36,363 bases of DNA. Source: an uncultured Oscillospiraceae bacterium (GTDB taxonomy: Bacteria > Bacillota > Clostridia > Oscillospirales > Oscillospiraceae). The stretch is from the NCBI GenBank assembly GCA_910588105.1, contig CAJUQD010000027.1:1-36363 (forward strand), in the 5' to 3' direction. The notes beneath the pieces are model-generated. The model searched no databases, had not been told where the DNA came from, and worked only from the letters and a program-made list of their open reading frames with translations. Made by a program: the position numbers and the translations under genes. This document shows positions 31,811 to 36,363 of this stretch, piece by piece. Position 1 is the stretch's first letter; each line of letters starts with the position of its first letter.

Positions 31811-33735
31811 GCGGATGCCTCCCGGAAATAGTCCGGCCCTTTCACGCTATGGATAAACCGTGCCACGTCCTCCAGGCTGCCGGTGACCGGCATCTCTGGC
31901 AGGGCGGCCAGCACACCCTTGCTGTAGCGCTTGCCCTTGGCGGCCCGCTCATCCAGAATGGCCACTACACAGGTGTCAGACTCGGTGCGAATGGCTCTGC
32001 CAAAGCCCTGCTTCAGCTTGATCTGCATCTCCGGCACCGCCACCGCCCGGATGAACAGTCGGAGGGTGGGGTGGTTCTCCCGTTCTTTTTCCTTCAGCGC
32101 GTCCGGTACGGCGAAAGGCAGGCGGGGGATGATCAGCAGGGACACGCAGTCGCCGGGGAAATCGAAGCCCTCCCAGGCGGCCCCCGCCGCCAGCAGCACA
32201 CTGCCGGGGCTGGCCTTGAACTGCTCGGTGGTATGGATGGCGCTGCGGCCCATGGTGAACAACGGATAGCGAAGGCCGTAGCTCGGCAGGCGTTCCTTCA
32301 CCGCTGACATGGCGGCGTAGGACGTGAACAACGCCAGGGCGTGGCCCTGGGTTGCGTCCAGCAGGGCGGCGATCTCCTTCGTCAGCTCGTCATAGTAGGC
32401 GGCGGCTTTCTGCCTGGGCGGAAACTTCGGTAAGTACAGCAGGCAGTTCTGCTGGTAGTCGAAGGGCGAAAGCGAAACAGATTCCCTGACCCGGCTAGTT
32501 GTCAGGAGACCCGTCTGCTCTCGAAACCGCCGGAAGTCCTGACCGACCGCAAGGGTGGCGGAGGTGAGGATGGCGGGTTGCTCTCTCTGCCATAGTGTTT
32601 GGCGGAGCTGGGTGGTCAGGTCAGAGATGGTGGCACACAGCATAGTGCCGCCATGAGCGTCCTCCTCCGTATAGAAGACCATATCCGGGTGACCCCGGTG
32701 GAACAGGGACACGCTGGAGAAGGCGTTCTTCAGTCGCCTGCGGGTAGCAGGCGTGAGAAGGCCGTAGAGCTGCCGGTTGATCACCGTCAGGCTCCGCTCC
32801 GGCGCGGCCAGCGATTTCTGGTAGTGGTCGAAGGGCCTGCCCTCCGGCGGGCGATCCAGCTTCCGCAGCAGGGACTTGGCGCTGTCGGTCAGGACTTCCG
32901 CCGCCAGCAGGAAGCGTTCTCCTCGCAGGCTGTGGGTCAGGGCGCGGATGTCATCCGCTGCCAGGGTCACCCCGAACATCTGGCGGGCTGTCTCCGGCAG
33001 CTTGTGGGCCTCGTCCACGATGAGGGCGCAGGCGTCCGGCAGGATGGGCTTTCGCCCGCTGCCCCGGTGGATGGCGTCCGCCAGCAGCAGGTTGTGGTTG
33101 CAGATCTGGAAGAGATAGCGCCCGGAATCACAGTCCTCCAAAAAGGCGCGATACCGGCAGCCCTCCCGTCCGCAGTCGCAGATCCGGGGGACGCAGACGC
33201 GCTCCCGGTCATAGTGACTCAGGTGGGCCGCCTCGTCCATGTCAAGCTGCCCCCGCAGGGAGAGCAGGGCCGCGCCGGCTTTCCAGTTCTTCTTTTGAAG
33301 ATCCATTTGGCCCAGCCGCTGTTCCAGCCGCGTATCGCAGACGTAGTGGGACTTCCCCTTGCGGATCACCGCCTGGAGGGGCTGGGTGATCATGCCGTCC
33401 TCCGTCAGCACATCGGACAGCAGGGGGAGGTATTCGTCCCGCGCCGCAGTCTGGAGGGCGATGCTGGAGGTGGAGACCAGGATGGGTTTCCGCTCCAGCC
33501 CACAGGCGGCCCGGAAACGGCTGTACACCGTCCCGGCCACCAGGTAGGCATAGGTCTTGCCGATCCCCGTGCCGGCGTCACACAGGGCGATGCCGCCCTC
33601 CACCATGGCGTCCAGCATCCGGTGGCAGAGCGCCGCCTGTTCGGGGCGCTCTGCCATGTTCCGGGCGGGGAGTAGGACTTTGAAGATCCTATCAATTTCG
33701 TTATGGGCATTCCGCCTGTTATCGTTGGTATTCAT
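31807..33735 (-). CDS. dinG: DinG-family (XPD-like) DNA helicase
   Basis: 642 residues. Walker A is GTGIGKTYAYLV (about residues 55-66); the DEAH box reads VDEAHKLPE (about 225-233). Cysteines in VCDTR, CVPRICDCGREGCRYR and ICNHN, between them, fit the iron-sulfur cluster of XPD/DinG helicases. Motif VI is GFGRAIRTESD near the C-terminus. DinG unwinds 5'-3', including D-loops, R-loops and G-quadruplexes. It is the first gene of the recombinase operon, so the helicase is co-expressed with integration/excision enzymes. ATG 33735 is preceded by AAGGGG. Family assignment is firm; the link to excision or replication of the element is inference. Confidence 0.9.
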   Translation of the reverse strand: MNTNDNRRNAHNEIDRIFKVLLPARNMAERPEQAALCHRMLDAMVEGGIALCDAGTGIGKTYAYLVAGTVYSRFRAACGLERKPILVSTSSIALQTAARDEYLPLLSDVLTEDGMITQPLQAVIRKGKSHYVCDTRLEQRLGQMDLQKKNWKAGAALLSLRGQLDMDEAAHLSHYDRERVCVPRICDCGREGCRYRAFLEDCDSGRYLFQICNHNLLLADAIHRGSGRKPILPDACALIVDEAHKLPETARQMFGVTLAADDIRALTHSLRGERFLLAAEVLTDSAKSLLRKLDRPPEGRPFDHYQKSLAAPERSLTVINRQLYGLLTPATRRRLKNAFSSVSLFHRGHPDMVFYTEEDAHGGTMLCATISDLTTQLRQTLWQREQPAILTSATLAVGQDFRRFREQTGLLTTSRVRESVSLSPFDYQQNCLLYLPKFPPRQKAAAYYDELTKEIAALLDATQGHALALFTSYAAMSAVKERLPSYGLRYPLFTMGRSAIHTTEQFKASPGSVLLAAGAAWEGFDFPGDCVSLLIIPRLPFAVPDALKEKERENHPTLRLFIRAVAVPEMQIKLKQGFGRAIRTESDTCVVAILDERAAKGKRYSKGVLAALPEMPVTGSLEDVARFIHSVKGPDYFREASA

Positions 33736-34120
33736 CCTAAAATCCCCTTAAATGGTTCATTTTTCATAGGTACTCATCGTATTCTCAGCTCGACCCCCGA
33801 TGAGATATAGGGAACAGTAACGGACAAGGTTCGGCGGACCTTCACGGACACATTCCAAGGGTCTCTACTGCTTTCAACCCAGGGGATGGCGGGCTGCTTT
33901 GCCAGAACTGCCCCGCACAGGCTTTATCGCGGCCTGGAGGAGTTTTCGCTCTCTCCGGGTCATGGCGCGCACTGTGCGTCTGTCCGTGTGGTGATCCGTA
34001 CTGCTGGTGTGAAATTGTCAAGGTGCAAGAGGCTTTCGCCTTGGTTATATTGTAAATGCCGCAGCTTCAGTTGGCTAATGAGCAGTGGACATATTCCAAT
34101 GACCATTGGACATACTGCTG
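33736..34120. other. intergenic region upstream of the helicase operon
   Basis: A 385-base stretch without a convincing gene on either strand; short open frames here lack binding sites. It should hold the promoter of the helicase-recombinase operon, but no -10/-35 pair is clear (a TTGACA on the minus strand at 34021-34016 has no matching -10). It contains the inverted repeat at 34081-34119. Confidence 0.5.
34081..34119. repeat. inverted repeat downstream of the XRE gene
   Basis: The core is TCCAATG (34095-34101), AC, CATTGGA (34104-34110). The outer parts AGCAGT (34081-34086) and ACTGCT (34114-34119) also pair. It starts just after the stop of the minus-strand XRE gene. It may be a terminator without a T-run, or a regulator or recombinase binding site. 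Confidence 0.5.
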
Positions 34121-34429
34121 TCAGAGCTGCGCTTTCAACTGTTCCAGCCTATCGATTACTTCTGTAATATCTGCTTTCATGTGTGCTCTGCGTTCAGTTT
34201 CCAATGCCATATCCGGTTCCATACCCAGAATCAGGGCATCCAGGGAAACATGGAAAAACTCAGAAAGCTGTATGAACATATCCACGGAGCAGCCTTTCTG
34301 CCCAGCCTCGATCCGGCTCAAAAAGCTCTGGCTGATGTTCATAGCCTTTGCGAGTTCATTCTGGCTATATCCGTTTTGGATGCGAAGGTTCTGTATGTAC
34401 GCACCGCTGCGCTTCATGTCATAATTCAT
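34121..34429 (-). CDS. XRE-family transcriptional regulator
   Basis: 102 residues with a Cro/CI helix-turn-helix: AYIQNLRIQNGYSQNELAKAMNISQSFLSRIEAGQKG (about residues 10-45), then DMFIQLSEFFHVSLDALIL and a helical C-terminal part for dimerisation. ATG 34429 has GGAG about 9 bases upstream. The 5' region is covered by a 14-bp inverted repeat (34433-34484), which suggests autoregulation or a translation switch. It is less GC-rich than the helicase operon. It probably controls the genes on either side, e.g. the helicase-recombinase operon. Confidence 0.8.
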   Translation of the reverse strand: MNYDMKRSGAYIQNLRIQNGYSQNELAKAMNISQSFLSRIEAGQKGCSVDMFIQLSEFFHVSLDALILGMEPDMALETERRAHMKADITEVIDRLEQLKAQL

Positions 34430-34432
34430 TGT

Positions 34433-34484
34433 GTGATCTCCAATCTAAAATTTTTAGGGCAAGCGGTTTGAGATTGGGGATCAC
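34433..34484. promoter_or_regulatory. 14-bp inverted repeat over the XRE leader
   Basis: GTGATCTCCAATCT (34433-34446) and AGATTGGGGATCAC (34471-34484) pair with one mismatch around a 24-base centre. On the minus strand the downstream arm contains the GGAG ribosome binding site of the XRE gene. It can be read as a repressor operator (two half-sites) or as an RNA stem hiding the ribosome binding site. Confidence 0.6.
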
Positions 34485-34557
34485 GGATATTCCGCTATAT
34501 ATGGCTGCCAGCGGGTATCGGGTGGATGGGGAACACTGTCAGATTGGGTCGAAACGC

Positions 34558-34591
34558 AAAAAGCGGCGGCCCCCTTGTCGGAGGCCGCCGC
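34558..34591 (-). terminator. Rho-independent terminator
   Basis: GCGGCGGCC (34563-34571) and GGCCGCCGC (34583-34591) form a perfect 9-bp stem, followed on the minus strand by TTTTT (34562-34558). It terminates transcripts that come from the regulator side. Confidence 0.85.
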
Positions 34592-34633
34592 TGGCAAAGT
34601 CAAATATCGTTGTAAAGATTTTGCTGTTCGCAT

Positions 34634-34657
34634 CTGTTTCCCCTATCCGGGAAACAG
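34634..34657. repeat. 9-bp perfect hairpin in the candidate small RNA
   Basis: CTGTTTCCC (34634-34642) and GGGAAACAG (34649-34657) with a 6-base loop; no T-run follows it. Confidence 0.8.
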
Positions 34658-34703
34658 CCGTTATTGCTGCAAACAGTTCCTTCCCTTTTTCAACATAAAA
34701 GGG

Positions 34704-34760
34704 ATTATACAGATGGATTCTGACAAATCGCTGACATAGTCTGACAATACGCTGACATTA
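34704..34760 (-). promoter_or_regulatory. promoter with four phased TGTCA boxes
   Basis: On the minus strand a perfect -10 box TATAAT lies at 34709-34704. Upstream are four TGTCA repeats (plus strand TGACA at 34721, 34732, 34742 and 34753, start-to-start 11, 10 and 11 bases), in two near-identical 21-bp units (34719-34739, 34740-34760). The nearest box is 11 bases from the -10, and no -35 box is present. OmpR/PhoP-type regulators activate promoters with this layout. Confidence 0.65.
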
Positions 34761-34775
34761 GATGACCGTTGCCTG

Positions 34776-35492
34776 TCAAATATCGCAGGATGTTACAATA
34801 TTCGGCACAAATTGATAGCCTACGCCACGAATCGACTGAATATACACAGGATTGCGCTGATCTGGCTCTATTTTCTGCCGCAGCCTGTTAATGGGCTTTG
34901 CGATGCTGCTGTGAAAACCCTTGTCCGTATGCCACACCCGGTCGTAGATTTGAGCTTCTGTCAGCACCCGGTTTGGGTTCTGCGCGAAAAAGAGCAGCAG
35001 GTCGAATTCTTTGCCGGACAACTCTATTTTTTCCTCTTTTAAGAAAACCTGACGGCGCATCAGGTCGATCTTAAAATCCCCAACACACAGTTCTGTGCGG
35101 CAGTCCTGTTCCCGATCCATGTGATCGAGCAATGTATAACGGTTGACCAGCGTTTGCGCATACGCTGTCAATACGGTATCTGCTGTTTGGATATCGAGCA
35201 CCTGATCTGCCCCCGCTCCCAGCAGACGGACAACATTTGAGTCCTCCGCGTTTTCGCACAGCGCAATAATAGGCACCGGATGCGCGCGGCGAAACGAACG
35301 CAGAAGTTCTTCCTGGTCCACATCTGACAGGATCAAAGACAGATCCAGCACAATCAGGCTGAATCGCTGCTGGTTAAATTGCCGGATGCCGTCCGACAGG
35401 TTGACCGAATATACGCAGGTAAAATCATTAAGGATCGTCTTGATTCGAAGGAACTGTTCAAAATCGGCTCCAATAAACAAAATGGGCTGCAT
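34776..35492 (-). CDS. orphan OmpR-type winged-helix regulator with degenerate receiver
   Basis: 238 residues: receiver-like domain (about 1-115) and OmpR/PhoB winged helix (about 140-230: VFLKEEKIELSGKEFDLLLFFAQNPNRVLTEAQIYDRVWHTDKG, then VYIQSIRGVGYQF). The usual acidic pair near the N-terminus is reduced (ILFIGADFEQF), and the conserved Lys after GAD is missing (GADQVLDIQT). A phospho-acceptor-like Asp remains in LIVLDLSL. No histidine kinase lies in the window. The ATG at 35492 has AAGGAGGTGAG upstream. It probably binds DNA independently of phosphorylation or responds to another signal; the adjacent phased boxes are its likely target. Confidence 0.85.
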   Translation of the reverse strand: MQPILFIGADFEQFLRIKTILNDFTCVYSVNLSDGIRQFNQQRFSLIVLDLSLILSDVDQEELLRSFRRAHPVPIIALCENAEDSNVVRLLGAGADQVLDIQTADTVLTAYAQTLVNRYTLLDHMDREQDCRTELCVGDFKIDLMRRQVFLKEEKIELSGKEFDLLLFFAQNPNRVLTEAQIYDRVWHTDKGFHSSIAKPINRLRQKIEPDQRNPVYIQSIRGVGYQFVPNIVTSCDI

Positions 35493-35529
35493 CAGCTCTC
35501 ACCTCCTTGGTGTTCCGTATTGAGGATGC

Positions 35530-35564
35530 GGGGCGGTGAGACATTTGGATCGTCTCGCCGCCCC
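35530..35564. terminator. hairpin between the SLH gene and the regulator gene
   Basis: GGGGCGGTGAGAC (35530-35542) and GTCTCGCCGCCCC (35552-35564) form a 13-bp stem with one mismatch, 13 bases after the SLH gene stop on the minus strand. No T-run follows, so termination may be partial. Confidence 0.7.
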
Positions 35565-35577
35565 GTTGTAATGGCTG

Positions 35578-36363
35578 CTATTTACTCAAGAAATTCTTCA
35601 ACATCTGCGCCGTCTGCGCACGAGTGGCAAGGCCCTGGGGGTCCAGGATTCCGCCGCCCTTGCCGTTGATGATGCCGTTCTCAACGGCCCAGCGCAGGGC
35701 CGCCAGGGCGTAGCCGCTGGCCTTGTCGGCGTCATTGAAATGCAGCTCCTTGTCAGTGGCCGCAGGACTGCCGGCGTACCGCCAGAGCATGACGGCCAGC
35801 TGCTCACGGGTGATGTTGTCATTGGGGCCAAAATTCCCGTTTCCGTAGCCGCCCACAACGCCCTGGCTGGTGGCCCAGCGGATGGCCTCGGTGTACCACG
35901 CGCCATTTGCCACGTCACTGTACTGCAACAGGTAATTGACAACCGGCCTGCCCTCCTTGTTAAAGAGGATTTGGGCGAATTGGGCGCGGGAAAGGTTATC
36001 GTTGGGGCCGAAGGTCCCGTTGCTGTAACCGTTCATCAGCCCATTCCGCAGCACATAGTCCACCGCCTCGTGATACCACGTCCCCACGCTCCCCAGGTCG
36101 CTAAAGCCGCGGGAGGGGCAGTCCGCGCCGCCGTCGCAGGGCTTTTGCGTATCGTCCGGCAGAGGAACAAAGGATGCCTTTACCGTTACGGCCCTGCTGG
36201 GCATAGTGAAGGTGTATTTGCCGCCGCCCTGGGCCGTCAGCTTGATCTCGTTCCCCCGGCTGTCGGTGACGGTCAGGACATCCAGCACATAGCCGCTGTC
36301 CGGGGTGACGGTCAGGGTGACAGTGCTGCCATTGCTGGCATTGGTGCGGTTGGAGGTCACTTT
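35578..36363 (-). CDS. SLH-domain surface protein, C-terminal part (runs off the window)
   Basis: At least 261 codons; the frame is open at the right edge (the GTG at 36360 lies inside the gene, with Lys before it). The visible part starts with an InlB-B-repeat/Flg_new-like beta module (VTPDSGYVLDVLTVTDSRG, then YTFTMPSRAVTVKASF), followed by a linker and three SLH modules (FSDLGSVGTWYHEAVDYVL, YSDVANGAWYTEAIRWAT, FNDADKASGYALAALRWA) with NGTFGPNDNLSRAQ-type repeats, ending KNFLSK. Three terminal SLH modules usually anchor a protein to secondary wall polymer. It is probably a chromosomal surface protein gene; the passenger domain lies outside the window. Confidence 0.85.
   Translation of the reverse strand, partial: KVTSNRTNASNGSTVTLTVTPDSGYVLDVLTVTDSRGNEIKLTAQGGGKYTFTMPSRAVTVKASFVPLPDDTQKPCDGGADCPSRGFSDLGSVGTWYHEAVDYVLRNGLMNGYSNGTFGPNDNLSRAQFAQILFNKEGRPVVNYLLQYSDVANGAWYTEAIRWATSQGVVGGYGNGNFGPNDNITREQLAVMLWRYAGSPAATDKELHFNDADKASGYALAALRWAVENGIINGKGGGILDPQGLATRAQTAQMLKNFLSK

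Larger units (their letters stand above)
34558..34697 (-). ncRNA. candidate small structured RNA (about 140 nt)
   Basis: The predicted start is near 34697 (7 bases after TATAAT) and the end at the terminator 34558-34591. No plausible protein is coded: the only early ATG frame has 11 codons and no binding site. Inside lie a stem CTGTTTCCC/GGGAAACAG (34634-34642 with 34649-34657) and a short 5' stem (CCCTTT/AAAGGG). It could be a regulatory small RNA or an attenuated leader of the XRE gene. This is a prediction from the arrangement only. Confidence 0.45.

Noticed and set aside
33886..34167. 93-codon plus-strand open frame upstream of the helicase
   Set aside because: No ribosome binding site, no recognisable features, and it overlaps the XRE gene on the other strand.

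Overview
The window looks like chromosome from a GC-rich gut Firmicute, probably an Oscillospiraceae-type clostridium (inference). The signs are SLH-domain surface proteins, strong AGGAGG-type ribosome binding sites with frequent TTG/GTG starts, and a clostridial conjugative-element gene set. No housekeeping gene or RNA gene is visible to place it more finely.

Layout. (1) 1-900 is AT-richer debris: an internally deleted IS5-type transposase, a 40-codon gene with its own terminator, and the first 46 codons of a serine recombinase. (2) 963-4982 is a maintenance block: parA, two different parB-like genes, an XF1762-like acetyltransferase-fold gene, an unknown gene and a RelE/HigB-like toxin gene without a neighbouring antitoxin. 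(3) 5074-13981 is a cell-surface block: a membrane-anchored secreted protein, a sortase with a cleavable-looking signal peptide, an SLH protein with a Cys/His hydrolase-like domain, and a 1913-aa thioester/CnaB-repeat adhesin ending in LPQTGY. (4) 14031-15817 holds a zinc-ribbon gene, a 58-aa gene, an MmcQ/YjbR gene and an HD-GYP gene broken by an in-frame TGA. (5) 15852-25956 is the type IV secretion block of an integrative conjugative element: pilin-like protein, TrbL/VirB6-like protein, C39-peptidase-like protein, XRE regulator, PrgI, a TraC-N-like protein, VirB4, a DUF6100-like protein, a palindrome cluster resembling an oriT, a winged-helix protein, and VirD4. VirD4 is cut off after 379 codons. 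No relaxase gene is visible in the window.

(6) 26049-33735 is a second element, on the minus strand, that begins where virD4 breaks off. One tightly packed operon runs dinG-type helicase, 49-aa ORF, 73-aa ORF, full serine recombinase, a DNA-binding 'half' recombinase, a catalytic 'half' recombinase lacking the catalytic Ser and Arg, a second full recombinase and a metallophosphoesterase, then ends at a strong hairpin. (7) 34121-36363 carries an XRE regulator under a long inverted repeat, a candidate short structured RNA behind four phased TGTCA boxes, an orphan OmpR-type regulator with a degenerate receiver, and the 3' part of an SLH protein.

Reading: an ICE has been interrupted in its coupling-protein gene by another element that carries a multi-recombinase integration module. 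The most unusual parts are the split, order-reversed and catalytically degenerate recombinase pair, the orphan regulator with its phased boxes and candidate small RNA, the soluble-looking sortase next to a membrane-anchorless LPQTGY adhesin, and the palindrome cluster at 23466-23709. All calls rest on reading the sequence and its translations; no database search was run.
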